NCBI GenBank assembly: GCA_038234155.1
Contig: JBBSUT010000034.1
Coordinates: forward strand, 1 to 19,633
From: Novosphingopyxis sp038234155
GTDB lineage: Bacteria; Pseudomonadota; Alphaproteobacteria; Sphingomonadales; Sphingomonadaceae
Length of the DNA stretch: 19,633 nucleotides
Direction of reading: 5' to 3'
Both the position numbers and the translations under genes were made by a program. Positions 6,668 through 19,300 of the stretch are shown here, piece after piece. Within the stretch, counting starts at the first letter, position 1. Every line of letters starts with the position of its first letter. Below the pieces are notes generated by a model that made no database searches, was not told the origin of the DNA, and saw nothing but the letters and a program-made list of their open reading frames with translations.

Positions 6668-7780
6668 ATGGCCTCCCCTTTCGAAGGCGTGAAGCGCCTC
6701 GTCGTCAAGATCGGCTCTGCGCTGCTCGTTTCACCCGAAGGCGAGGTGGAGCGCTACTGGCTCGCCAGCCTGATCGACGATCTGGAAACCTTGCGCCGCG
6801 AGAACGGCATCGAAACGATCATCGTGGCTTCCGGCGCGGTGGCGCTCGGCGCGCGTATTCTGGATCTGCCAGCGGGAGGCAAGAGCAGCCTGGATGACGG
6901 CCAGGCCGCCGCCGCGACGGGGCAGATCGCGCTATCCGGGCTGTTCTCCGAACTGCTGCGCGCGCACCGCCGCCGCGCCGCGCAGATCCTGGTGACGCTG
7001 GAAGACCTGCAGGACCGCCGCCGCTATCTCAACGCATCGGACACGATCGAGCGGCTGTTGTCGCTCGGCGTTACTCCGATCATCAACGAGAACGACAGCG
7101 TCACCACCCGCGAAATCCGCTTTGGCGACAACGACCGGCTGGCCGCCCGCGTAGCGCAGGCGGCCCATGCGGACATGGTGCTGCTGCTCAGCAATGTCAC
7201 CGGCCTGTTTTCGGCCGATCCGGGCAAGGACCCGGACGCGGTGTTCCTGAAAACCGTCAGCAGCGTGGCCGACCTCGACGTCGATCTCGGCCCGCCGACC
7301 GGCCCCGGCACCGGCGGCATGGGTTCCAAGGTGGAGGCCGCGCGCATCGCTGTCGCCAGCGGCATCAAGCTCGCGATTGCCGATGGCCAGAAACCCAATC
7401 CGGTTATCCGCTTCCGCGATACCGGCGATGGCACCGTCTTCACGGCTGAAGGCGGCGTCGACAAGCGCAAGGCGTGGATTGCCGGGAAGATCGACGTGCA
7501 GGGCACGCTCACTATCAATACCGGCGGCAAGCGGCATTTGCTGGGCGGGGAAAATCTGCTGACGAAGGGCGTGACCCAGGTCGAAGGCGCATTCTCGCGC
7601 GGCGACTCGGTCGACATTCACGACGAGCAGGGGCAACTTCTGGCGCGCGGGCTCATTAGCTATGACGACCACGACGCCAAGGCGATCGCCGGCAAACAGG
7701 CCGACGAGCAGGAATCTATCCTGGGCTATGCGCCGCGCAGCGCGCTCATCGACAAGAACAATCTGGTGCTTTTGATATGA
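6668..7780 (+). CDS. proB: Glutamate 5-kinase
   Basis: A 370-residue enzyme that phosphorylates glutamate on its gamma-carboxyl with ATP, the committed and proline-inhibited step of proline synthesis. The amino-acid kinase domain shows RLVVKIGSALLV at the start, SGAVALGARIL, NENDSVTTREIRFGDNDRLA, LLLSNVTGLFSADPG and GTGGMGSKVEAA. A C-terminal PUA domain begins around TLTINTGGKRHLL and ends at SALIDKNNLVLL, as in full-length ProB. The ATG at 6668 has AAGGA at 6657-6661; a longer frame back to 6587 encodes a Cys/Arg-rich stretch with no family match. It overlaps proA by ATGA, so the two form one translationally coupled unit. The usual obg partner is absent; two tRNA-Glu genes lie upstream. Confidence 0.97.
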   Translation: MASPFEGVKRLVVKIGSALLVSPEGEVERYWLASLIDDLETLRRENGIETIIVASGAVALGARILDLPAGGKSSLDDGQAAAATGQIALSGLFSELLRAHRRRAAQILVTLEDLQDRRRYLNASDTIERLLSLGVTPIINENDSVTTREIRFGDNDRLAARVAQAAHADMVLLLSNVTGLFSADPGKDPDAVFLKTVSSVADLDVDLGPPTGPGTGGMGSKVEAARIAVASGIKLAIADGQKPNPVIRFRDTGDGTVFTAEGGVDKRKAWIAGKIDVQGTLTINTGGKRHLLGGENLLTKGVTQVEGAFSRGDSVDIHDEQGQLLARGLISYDDHDAKAIAGKQADEQESILGYAPRSALIDKNNLVLLI

Positions 7781-9030
7781 CCGACAATCACGACGACCTG
7801 ATCCGCGACATGGGGACACGCGCCCGCAAAGCCGCCATGCGGCTTGCCCTGGCGAGCACCGAGGAGAAAGCCGCCGCCGTGCGCGCCGCCGCGCAGGCGA
7901 TGCGCGCGGACAGCGAAGCGATTCTGGCCGCCAACGCCCGGGACATGGACGCGGCCAGCGATCTTACGCCCGCAATGAAAGACCGGCTGAAGCTCGACGC
8001 GGAGCGGCTCGCCGGCATCGCCGACGCTGCTGATAATGTCGCCGGCCTGCCCGATCCGGTGGGCGAGATCATCAAGCAGTGGGAGCAGCCCAACGGGCTC
8101 CAGTTCGAGCGCCGCCGCGTGCCGCTCGGCGTGGTCGGCATCATCTACGAAAGCCGCCCGAACGTCACCGCCGATGCCGGCCTGCTGTGCCTGATGGCCG
8201 GCAATGCCGCGATTTTGCGCGGCGGGTCGGAAGCGGTGCATTCCAACCGCGCTCTGCATGCCGCGATCGTGAAGGGTCTGGAAAGCGCCGGACTTCCCGC
8301 CGACGCCGTGCAGCTGATGCCGACGCAGGACCGCGCCGCCGTCGGCGCGATGCTGAAGGCTGCCGGCCTGATCGACATCATCATTCCGCGCGGCGGCAAG
8401 AGCCTTGTCGCCCGCGTTCAGGACGAGGCGCGCGTGCCCGTGCTCGCGCATCTGGACGGCATCTGCCACGTCTATATCGACGGCGCGGCGGACCCGGACA
8501 AGGCGCGCGCCATTGCGATCAACGCCAAGATGCGCCGCACCGGCATTTGCGGCGCGATGGAAACGCTGTTGATCGACGATGCCGCCCAAAGCTTCGCGCC
8601 GGACGTAATCAAGGGCCTGCTCGATGCGGGCTGCGAGGTGCGCGGCGACGCCAAGATCGAACAGATGGACGCCCGCGTGAAGCCCGCCACAGACGCGGAC
8701 TGGGATACCGAATATCTGGAGCCCATCGTTTCGGCCAGACTGGTCGCCGGCGTCGACGGTGCCACGCGCCACATCGCCGAACATGGCAGCCACCACACCG
8801 ATTCGATCGTCACCGAGGACAAGATTATCGCCGCCAGGTTCCTGCAGACCGTGGACAGCGCCATCGTGATGCACAACGCCTCGACGCAGTTCGCCGATGG
8901 CGGCGAATTTGGCTTCGGCGCGGAAATCGGGATCGCAACGGGCCGCCTGCATGCGCGCGGCCCGGTGGCGCTCGAAGGACTTACGACTTACAAGACGGTG
9001 GTGCTTGGCGAGGGACAGACGCGGCCCTGA
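7777..9030 (+). CDS. proA: Gamma-glutamyl phosphate reductase
   Basis: A 417-residue enzyme that reduces the unstable ProB product, glutamyl 5-phosphate, to glutamate semialdehyde with NADPH; this cyclises towards proline. It belongs to the aldehyde dehydrogenase superfamily. Family segments are VPLGVVGIIYESRPNVT, LMAGNAAILRGGSEA and IIPRGGKSLVARVQ. The catalytic cysteine is C258 in RRTGICGAMETLL, and GEFGFGAEIGIATGRLHARGPV lies near the end. The ATG at 7777 overlaps the proB stop by four bases and has no ribosome-binding site of its own, which fits coupling. It converges on the propeller/amidohydrolase gene, with a hairpin-forming repeat in the gap. Confidence 0.98.
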   Translation: MTDNHDDLIRDMGTRARKAAMRLALASTEEKAAAVRAAAQAMRADSEAILAANARDMDAASDLTPAMKDRLKLDAERLAGIADAADNVAGLPDPVGEIIKQWEQPNGLQFERRRVPLGVVGIIYESRPNVTADAGLLCLMAGNAAILRGGSEAVHSNRALHAAIVKGLESAGLPADAVQLMPTQDRAAVGAMLKAAGLIDIIIPRGGKSLVARVQDEARVPVLAHLDGICHVYIDGAADPDKARAIAINAKMRRTGICGAMETLLIDDAAQSFAPDVIKGLLDAGCEVRGDAKIEQMDARVKPATDADWDTEYLEPIVSARLVAGVDGATRHIAEHGSHHTDSIVTEDKIIAARFLQTVDSAIVMHNASTQFADGGEFGFGAEIGIATGRLHARGPVALEGLTTYKTVVLGEGQTRP

Positions 9031-9040
9031 TAACGTGACC

Positions 9041-9127
9041 CATTACGAGCGAAGCGTTGCAATCCAGGGCCGTTGCAGCGCTGCTTAGGCCTTTGGATTG
9101 CCGCGTCGCCTTCGGCTCCCCGCCATG
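9041..9127. repeat. Imperfect inverted repeat (REP-like element) between convergent genes
   Basis: The left arm (9041-9066: CATTACGAGCGAAGCG, then TTGCAATCCA) is matched by the reverse complement of the right arm (9094-9127: TGGATTG...CTTCGG...CATG). Shared parts are CAATCCA/TGGATTG, the CGAAG/CTTCG part and the CAT/ATG ends. It nearly fills the 107-bp gap between the convergent proA and amidohydrolase stops. The CGAAGCG...CAATCCA theme resembles dispersed palindromic elements of proteobacterial genomes. It may stop or protect transcripts from both sides. Confidence 0.6.
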
Positions 9128-9137
9128 ACGACCGAAC

Positions 9138-12518
<3,381 letters not shown>

Positions 12519-12618
12519 GAACATTCTCCCTTTCGAACTTTGCGCCACAGTAACGCGGGCGCGCCCCGCCGCAAGCGCGGTCGCGCGGCCGTATCGCGAA
12601 GGACGGGAGAGCGTGCGC

Positions 12619-13902
12619 CTATTTCAGCTGGCCAAGCATCTCGGCGATTGGCACGAACGCAAAAGCGACCGAGCTGTCAGCGATACCGTAAGGCAGGAAC
12701 AGCAGTTCGCCGATCCGCATCGCGCCGCAGGTGTAAACCACATTGGGCACATAGCCCTCCCGGTCCTTGTGCGCAGCGGCCAGGATCGGCTCGCTGCTGC
12801 GCGCCAGCACCCTGGATGGATCGTCCTTGTCGAGCAGGACCGCGCCGATCGAATATTTGCGCATCGCGCCGACGCCGTGGGTAAGCAGCAGCCAGCCCTC
12901 GTCCAGCTCGATCGGCGAACCGCAATTGCCGATCTGCACGAACTCCCACGGATATTTTGGCTCGAGCAGCTTTTCTCCGCCGTCCCAGCGCTCCAGCGAA
13001 TCCGATTTCAACAGGAACAGGTTCTCCCCGTCCTGCCGGCCGATCGCCATATATTGGTCGCCGATCTTGCGCGGAAACAAGGCGATGCCTTTGTTGCGCG
13101 ACGCCGCGCCGTGGATCGGGCGCAGATCGAAGCTGCGCCAGTTGCTCGTGCGCAGCAGCTCGGACTGGATTTCCCGGCCGGAATAGGCGGTGTAGGTGCC
13201 CAGCCATTCGATCCGGCCGTCTTCATGCGTGAACTGCACCAGCCGCAGATCCTCCAGCCCGTTGCGCTGGGCATCGGTAATCGGGAAGATAACGGTGCCG
13301 GACAGGGTGCTGTCCCGGTGGCGGATGACGGTGACCGGCCCTTCGGGCATTGCCTCCTGCCCCTTGGGCGTGTCGGTGGCGGTGGCGAACGGCGGCTCGG
13401 GCGCCAGCTTGAGCTGGCCGGTATCGGTGGCAATCCCCTCGCGGAAGGCGACCGAGCTGATATGCCCCTCACCCACCGTGCGCAGCGACATGATGAAGCG
13501 CATCGATCCTGCGGGCATGCCGGACTGATCATAATGCGGCACCACGCTGGGGTTCATGATGGCCGCCGCGGCGTAGCTGTATTCATGGCAGAAATAGGCG
13601 CCGATCAGCTGGCGCTTGGTATCGCCGATATCGCCCATCGGCGCGTCCATCTGCGCCTCGATCTCATCAAAGCGCGTCATGAACACGCGGCGCGTCTGCC
13701 AGTGGCGCGGCTCGAAATCTTTTAGTACCGCGGCCAGCTGCTTCCGCGCCTCGCGGTCCTCCATTTCCAGCACTTCGGCGACCAGTCGTTCAGAGCGGCT
13801 CTTGGCCGGCCCCTTGGCCTGCCAGGCGAGATGGAACGGACGCACGACGACCCGTGAGGGATCGGCGTGGAGGCGAAGCGCGTGATCGTAGCTTTGCAAC
13901 AT
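12619..13902 (-). CDS. GH130-family glycoside phosphorylase/hydrolase
   Basis: A 427-residue protein of the GH130 five-bladed propeller family. Characterised members are beta-mannoside phosphorylases that split mannosyl bonds with phosphate; a subset are hydrolases. Visible family segments are NPSVVPHYDQS (from N117), RFIMSLRTVGEGHISSVAFR, GLEDLRL with E217-D218-x-R220 in the place of the E-D-P-R acid-catalyst motif (D218 the likely catalytic Asp), NKGIALFPRKI, IGNCGSPIELDEGWLLLTHG and GYVPNVVYTCGA. No signal peptide is seen, so it should be cytoplasmic. The ATG at 13902 is chosen; an in-frame TTG at 13920 has GAGG 10 bases upstream and is a fair alternative. It follows the glycosyltransferase gene by about 30 bp (12 bp if the TTG is used), implying one transcript. 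Phosphorylase or hydrolase, and sugar specificity, cannot be told from the sequence. Confidence 0.86.
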   Translation of the reverse strand: MLQSYDHALRLHADPSRVVVRPFHLAWQAKGPAKSRSERLVAEVLEMEDREARKQLAAVLKDFEPRHWQTRRVFMTRFDEIEAQMDAPMGDIGDTKRQLIGAYFCHEYSYAAAAIMNPSVVPHYDQSGMPAGSMRFIMSLRTVGEGHISSVAFREGIATDTGQLKLAPEPPFATATDTPKGQEAMPEGPVTVIRHRDSTLSGTVIFPITDAQRNGLEDLRLVQFTHEDGRIEWLGTYTAYSGREIQSELLRTSNWRSFDLRPIHGAASRNKGIALFPRKIGDQYMAIGRQDGENLFLLKSDSLERWDGGEKLLEPKYPWEFVQIGNCGSPIELDEGWLLLTHGVGAMRKYSIGAVLLDKDDPSRVLARSSEPILAAAHKDREGYVPNVVYTCGAMRIGELLFLPYGIADSSVAFAFVPIAEMLGQLK

Positions 13903-13932
13903 ACCCCCGCTTGCCGCCAAGCCGTCGCAACC

Positions 13933-16209
13933 TCAACTCATATTACGCAACTTTCGCGCGGTACGTTCCAGCGACGCCCCGGGAAGCCGCGCGATGGCGC
14001 AGCTGGAAAGCTGCAACGCCAGGATGGATTCGGCACCCTGATTGCGGTTGACGCCCGTCGGCATCAACCCGTCGTGACAGCTTTCGTCGAGCGGGCTGGC
14101 GATCATCAGGCCCAGATCATTCTCGCCCAGGAACCAGCAATAGGCCCGGTGCGCGGCATCGGCCCACTGCCGCTCGCCCGTCGCCTCGAACGCGGCAGCG
14201 CAGGCGTCGATCGTGGCCTGCGCCTCCAGCGGCTGCTGATCGAAGCGCAGGGGGCTTTGATAGAGCCGGCCGAAACTGTCTGCGCCAACGCCGCGAAAAT
14301 GGCCCTCGGGCGCTTCTTGCTGGTCCAGGATCCACGCCAGCGTTTCCAACCCGCAGTCGACATATTCGGGCCGACCTGCCGCCAGACCCGCGCGGATGAT
14401 CGCCTCGGGCAAGCGCGCATTGTCATACGCCAGCATGGCTTCGAACCACGGCCAGTCAGGCCGCCGCGCAGCCTCGAGCAGGCGTAACAATTCGGGGCCG
14501 AACTTGTCGATGATCGCCTGCGAGATGTCGTGCCCCGGCTTGGCCGTGATCATCGCCGAAGCGCCGAGCAGCGCGAACGCCATGGTGCGCGGGCTACCCG
14601 CCTTTTCGATCTCCGGCGCCGCCTGATCGTACAGCCAGGCGGCCCATTCGCGGTGGCGCGGCTCGGCCCCTTCGGCCGCCGTCACGCCCAGTGCCCAGAT
14701 CGCCCGGCCGGTACTGTCTTCCGATCCCTCGGTCTCCAACCAGCTGCGATCGAACCCCATGAAATTGCGGAACACCTTATCCTGTCCATTCCAGGCGTGC
14801 TGCACGAACGCGGCATAGACGTTGGACCAGTGGCTGCGCACCGCCGGCTCCATGCCGGGCATGCGGCACATCAGGATGAGCGCGCGGGCATTGTCGTCCA
14901 GGCAATAGCCATGGTTGCGATCGGGGATGGAATAGAGCCCGTGCTGCAACATGCCGGTGAGATCGCTCATGCGGATTACAGCGGCGGCGCTGGGATTCAG
15001 ATAATCGGCCTGGCCCTGTGTCACCAGGCGGATGCGGCGCTGCGCAGCAATCTCCTCGAACACACCCATCGCGCGGTGGGCCAGACGCTGCCACACCATC
15101 GTGCGGCCCAGCGCATAGGCGCGGCGCGCCAGCTTCTCGCGCGCGGCGTCGTCGCCAAGCAGGCGCGATACGTTCGCGGACAAGGCTGCGCTGTCGGCAA
15201 AATCGACGAGGACGCCGTGGTCGCCCGCCAAAATCTCTCGCGCGTGGACATAGGGCGTGGATACCACCGGCTTGCCCAGACCCACGGCGTAGCTGAGCGT
15301 GCCCGACGTGATCTGGCCCTCTTTCAGATAGGGCGTCACATAGACGTCAGCCGCCTGCAGCCAGTCGAGCAGTTCGGGTGTATCGACGAAGGCGTCGATG
15401 AAGCGGACATGATCGATCAGGCCCAGATCGCTGCTCAGCGCGATCAGCTTTTCGCGGTACGCCTCGCCCTCCCGGCGCCTCAGATTTGGGTGGGTGGCGC
15501 CCAGCACGATATAAAGCGCGCCGGGATGTTCAGCCACGATCGCGGGCATCGCCTGCACCATCGTCTCGATGCCCTTGTCGGGCGCGAGCAGGCCAAAGGT
15601 GAGGATTACCTTGCGCTCCGCCAGATCGAAGCGCGGCTTGATATCAGCCGGATCGACAAACGGACGATCAGGCACGCCGTGCGGGATCACGTCGATCCGC
15701 GCCGGATCCACGCCGAACGTTTGCGTCAGGATGGTAAAGCCCTTGTCCGCCATCACGATAAGCCGCGCCGAACGTTCGATCAGCCGGTCGAACACCTTGC
15801 GCTCGTCGGGGGAAGGATTTTCCAATATGGTGTGCAGGGTGGTGACGACGGGGATCGACAGCGCGTCCAGCAAATCGAGGATATAGTCGCCCGCCGCACC
15901 GCCGAAGATGCCGTATTCGTGCTGCAGCCACAACACCCCGGCGTTGGAATTGGCGATCGCGCGTCCCGCGGCGCCATAGGCCGCGCGGTCTGCCATCGCG
16001 ATGGTATGGATGTCGGCGGGATATTGGATGCCGGTGCCGTCATCGATCGCATAATGATCGACGGGAATCTCGGGAAAGCTGGCACGCAGGGCATCGGCGG
16101 TGTCGCTGGTGTAGGTCGCCAGGCCGCAACGCCGGGGCAAGGCGTTGCCGATCAGCGCCACCTTGCGAATGGTGTGACGATGCGAGAACTGTATATTCGT
16201 GTCGACCAT
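13933..16209 (-). CDS. GT4-family glycosyltransferase with C-terminal helical domain
   Basis: A 758-residue two-part protein. Residues ~15-385 form a GT-B glycosyltransferase of family 4 type. The donor-side glycine-rich start is KVALIGNALPRRCGLATYTSD, WLQHEYGIFGG follows, then the nucleotide-sugar segment KEGQITSGTLSYAVGLGKPV with E297 as the first Glu of the E-x7-E motif; the second position is L305, not Glu. Residues ~390-758 are a Trp-rich, mostly helical domain beginning near GLYSIPDRNHGYCLDDNAR (C436), reminiscent of the alpha/alpha-barrel folds of glycan-acting enzymes; the fold is inference. No signal peptide is seen, so it is probably cytoplasmic. The ATG at 16209 is chosen because homologous proteins begin close to the R-K-V-A-L-I-G-N strand; an in-frame TTG at 16293 is possible. 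The GH130 gene follows at once. Donor and acceptor are unknown; the GH130 partner hints at mannose. Confidence 0.85.
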   Translation of the reverse strand: MVDTNIQFSHRHTIRKVALIGNALPRRCGLATYTSDTADALRASFPEIPVDHYAIDDGTGIQYPADIHTIAMADRAAYGAAGRAIANSNAGVLWLQHEYGIFGGAAGDYILDLLDALSIPVVTTLHTILENPSPDERKVFDRLIERSARLIVMADKGFTILTQTFGVDPARIDVIPHGVPDRPFVDPADIKPRFDLAERKVILTFGLLAPDKGIETMVQAMPAIVAEHPGALYIVLGATHPNLRRREGEAYREKLIALSSDLGLIDHVRFIDAFVDTPELLDWLQAADVYVTPYLKEGQITSGTLSYAVGLGKPVVSTPYVHAREILAGDHGVLVDFADSAALSANVSRLLGDDAAREKLARRAYALGRTMVWQRLAHRAMGVFEEIAAQRRIRLVTQGQADYLNPSAAAVIRMSDLTGMLQHGLYSIPDRNHGYCLDDNARALILMCRMPGMEPAVRSHWSNVYAAFVQHAWNGQDKVFRNFMGFDRSWLETEGSEDSTGRAIWALGVTAAEGAEPRHREWAAWLYDQAAPEIEKAGSPRTMAFALLGASAMITAKPGHDISQAIIDKFGPELLRLLEAARRPDWPWFEAMLAYDNARLPEAIIRAGLAAGRPEYVDCGLETLAWILDQQEAPEGHFRGVGADSFGRLYQSPLRFDQQPLEAQATIDACAAAFEATGERQWADAAHRAYCWFLGENDLGLMIASPLDESCHDGLMPTGVNRNQGAESILALQLSSCAIARLPGASLERTARKLRNMS

Positions 16210-16242
16210 GCGGGCCCATTCCAACTGGAGTGGCTGGCCCGC
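16210..16242 (-). promoter_or_regulatory. Hairpin abutting the glycosyltransferase start codon
   Basis: GCGGGCC (16210-16216) pairs with GGCCCGC (16236-16242), and the inner parts CATTCCA and TGGAGTG can extend the stem. It ends directly against the ATG (16207-16209), covering the place a ribosome-binding site would occupy; no clear Shine-Dalgarno is visible. If the ATG is the true start, it could limit translation. If the upstream TTG is used, it is only coding sequence. Confidence 0.4.
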
Positions 16243-16302
16243 GAGACGAATTACGCGCGTCTCGGACCAGACAAACAAACAATGCGCGAGCAACGATTTG
16301 GT

Positions 16303-16314
16303 TGCAACGCAGCA
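16303..16314 (-). promoter_or_regulatory. TGC-rich near-palindromic motif, copy 3 (before glycosyltransferase gene)
   Basis: Read on the minus strand it is TGCTGCGTTGCA followed by ACCAAAT. It shares the core of copies 1 and 2 with one C-to-T change, and lies 93 bases before the glycosyltransferase ATG, similar in position to the others. The 186-bp gap also contains an AT-rich stretch near 16365-16375 and a weak AAGGC/GCCTT hairpin (16373-16391) just after ileS; neither is convincing as a promoter or terminator. Confidence 0.4.
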
Positions 16315-16395
16315 TAAGTTAGCATCGGCCGTCGCAGTCGCGCCCGGAACAGAAGATAACAGCTTTATAACAAAGGCATGGCGCAGGCCTTCGGT

Positions 16396-19300
16396 CTAAT
16401 CGGTGCGCACCCGTTCCACCGCGATCCGCGTGGTTTCGCCGTCGATCTGGAACGTTTCGGCGCTTTGCCCGGCATCGTCCATATCCAGGCCCTTCGCCAG
16501 CGTCTCGCTCAGCACATAATCGCGGTGGATGCCAAGCGCGCGGGCAAGGTCGCCGTCCGCCTCGGCTTCGGCGCGGATGATGATGCGGTCCGATACGTCG
16601 AGTCCGGCGGCCTTGCGGCTGTCCTGCACGTGGCGTACGAAATCGCGCGCACGCGCCTCATCGCGCAAGGCCTCGTCCAGCTCCAGATCGAGCACGACGG
16701 TACCGCGCCCGCCGTCGAACATTTGCGCATCCTGCTGGTCGTTGGAGGTGGTGACGCGCAGGTCATAATCCTCAACGCCGATCTCCACGCCCGCGATATC
16801 CACAATCCCGTCGTCGCGCCGCGTCCAGTTGCCTGACTTGGAGGCGCTGATGACCTCCTTCATCTTGGAGCCGAGCTGCTTGCCGATTCGGCGCGGATCG
16901 ATCTTGAGCACCAGATCGCCGACCGAAGTCGGATCGGTTTCAAATTGGATCGTCTTCACGTTGAGCTCGTCGGCGATGGTATCGCCAAACGGCCGCAGCC
17001 GGTCGACCTCGGGATGCGCGATGGTGAGCGCCCGCAGCGGCTGGCGCAGGCGGATCTGCTGGCGCACGCGCGTCGACAGGCCGGCCCCGCAAACATCGCG
17101 GGCCAGGTCCATGTCGCGGATCAGCGCTTCCTCCTGCGGGAAGCCGGACACATCGGGCCAGGCCGCCAGATGCACGCTGTCCGCGCCGGTCAGCCCGCGA
17201 TAGATCGTCTCGGTCACAAACGGCATCAGCGGGGCGAGCGCGGTGCTCACCGTCACCAGCATGGTATAGAGCGTGTCGAAGGCGTCGCGCTTGTCGGCCG
17301 TGACCTCCGATCCCCAGAAGCGCGCCCGGTTGCGGCGGATATGCCAGTTATTCGATACCTCCAGGAACGGCCCGATCAGCCCATAGGCACCCGGAATGTC
17401 GTTCGCCTCAAGCCGCGCGGTCAGCGTTTCGACCAGCTGGCGTGTTTTGGCCAGGATATAGCGGTCATGCTCGTCCTTGCTGTCGCTGCGCAGCTGCGCC
17501 TTATAGCCATCGGCATTGGCATAGAGCGTGAAGAAATAGGTGGCGTTCCACAGCGGCAGGATCGTGCGGCGCAGCGCATCCTGCACGCCGCGCGAATCCG
17601 AATGGATGATGAGATCGCCGCCCGCCAGCAGCGAGGAACTGAGCATGTAGACGCGCAAGGCGTCCGATCCATATTCGGCCAGCACCTGCGTGGGATCGGG
17701 ATAGTTCTGCAATCGCTTGGACAGCTTCTGCTTGTCCTCGCCCAGCACCACGCCGTGGCAGATCACGCTCCTGAACGGCGCCTTGTCGAACAGCGCCGTG
17801 GACAGCACCATCAGCGTGTAAAACCAGCCGCGCGTCTGGGCCATATATTCGACGATGAAATCGGCCGGGAAGTTTGTCTCGAACTGTTCCTTGTTCTCGA
17901 ACGGATAATGCAGCTGCGCAAACGGCATCGATCCGCTGTCGAACCACACGTCGAGCACCTCGGTGACGCGGCGCATGGTCGATCGGCCGGTGGGATCGTC
18001 GGGATTGGGCCGCGTGAACGCGTCGATATGCGGGCGGTGCAGATCGGCCGGACGGCGGCCGAAATCGGCCTCGATCTGGTCGAGCGAGCCATAGACATCG
18101 ATACGCGGATAGGCCGGATCGTCGCTCAGCCATACCGGGATCGGGCAGCCCCAGAAGCGGTTGCGGCTGATGTTCCAGTCGCGCGCATTGTCCAGCCAGT
18201 TGCCGAACAGCCCGTCCTTCACATGGGCCGGGATCCAGTCGATACCCTGGTTGAGCTCGACCATCCGGTCCTTGAACGCGGTGACTTCGACGTACCAGGC
18301 GTCGATCGCCTTGTAGATCAGCGGCGTGTCGGTGCGCCAGCAATGCGGGTAATTATGCAGATATGTCTCGTGCCGCAGCACCACGCCGTCCGCCTTCAGA
18401 TCGCGGATGATGTCCTTGTTCGCATCGAAGATGTTCATACCTTCATAGGGCGGAACCTCGGACGTGAAATTGCCCTGATCGTCGACGGGCGCAATGAGCG
18501 GCAAGCCGTTGGCGCGGCCCAGCGCCAGATCATCCTCGCCAAAGGCGGGCGCGGTGTGGACGATTCCGGTGCCGCTCTCCAGCGTCACGTAATCGGCGGC
18601 GAACACCTGAAAGGCGTTCTCCGCATCGGCGAAGAAGGGGAACAGCGGTTCGTAAAAACGCCCCGCCAGATCGGCGCCGGTGATGCTGCCGACCTGCTCA
18701 TACCCTTCCAGCTCGGCACCATAGGCCTCTGTCAGCGCTTCGGCGATGACGACATGCGCGCCGTCCTTTTCCAGAATCGCATAATCAAAGGCCGGACCGA
18801 CGGCGAGCGCCAGATTGGACGGCAGCGTCCAAGGCGTGGTGGTCCAGGCGGCCAGGCTTGCGGGCTTGCCGTTCCTGAGCGGCTCGCTCAGCTTGAACAG
18901 CACGGTGAGCGCGGGGTCCTGCCGTTCCCGGTACGAATTATCCAGCCGCGTCTCGAAGTTCGACAGCGGCGTCTGCATCGCCCAGCTGTACGGGACCACG
19001 CGGCTGCCGCGATAGACCAGCCCCTTGTCGTAGAGCGTCTTGAACGCCCACAGCACGGATTCCATGAACGTCGGGTCCATGGTCTTGTAATCATTCTCGA
19101 AATCGACCCAGCGGCCCATCCGCTCGACATAATATTGCCAGTCATTGGAGTAGCGCAGCACGGACTCGCGGCAATAATCGTTGAACTTGTCCATGCCGTA
19201 ATCGAGAATGGCGATGCGCCCGGAGATGCCGAGTTCTTTCTCCGCCGCCATTTCGGCCGGCAACCCGTGCGTGTCCCAGCCGAAGCGCCGCTCGACCCGC

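Noticed and set aside
14530..16317. 595-codon frame on the plus strand across the glycosyltransferase gene
   Set aside because: Antisense shadow of a well-supported gene; atypical Arg/His-rich composition.
16373..16391. Hairpin after the ileS stop as an intrinsic terminator
   Set aside because: The stem is only about 5 bp and the T-rich tail on that strand is short and broken (TTTGTT), so it is too weak to call.
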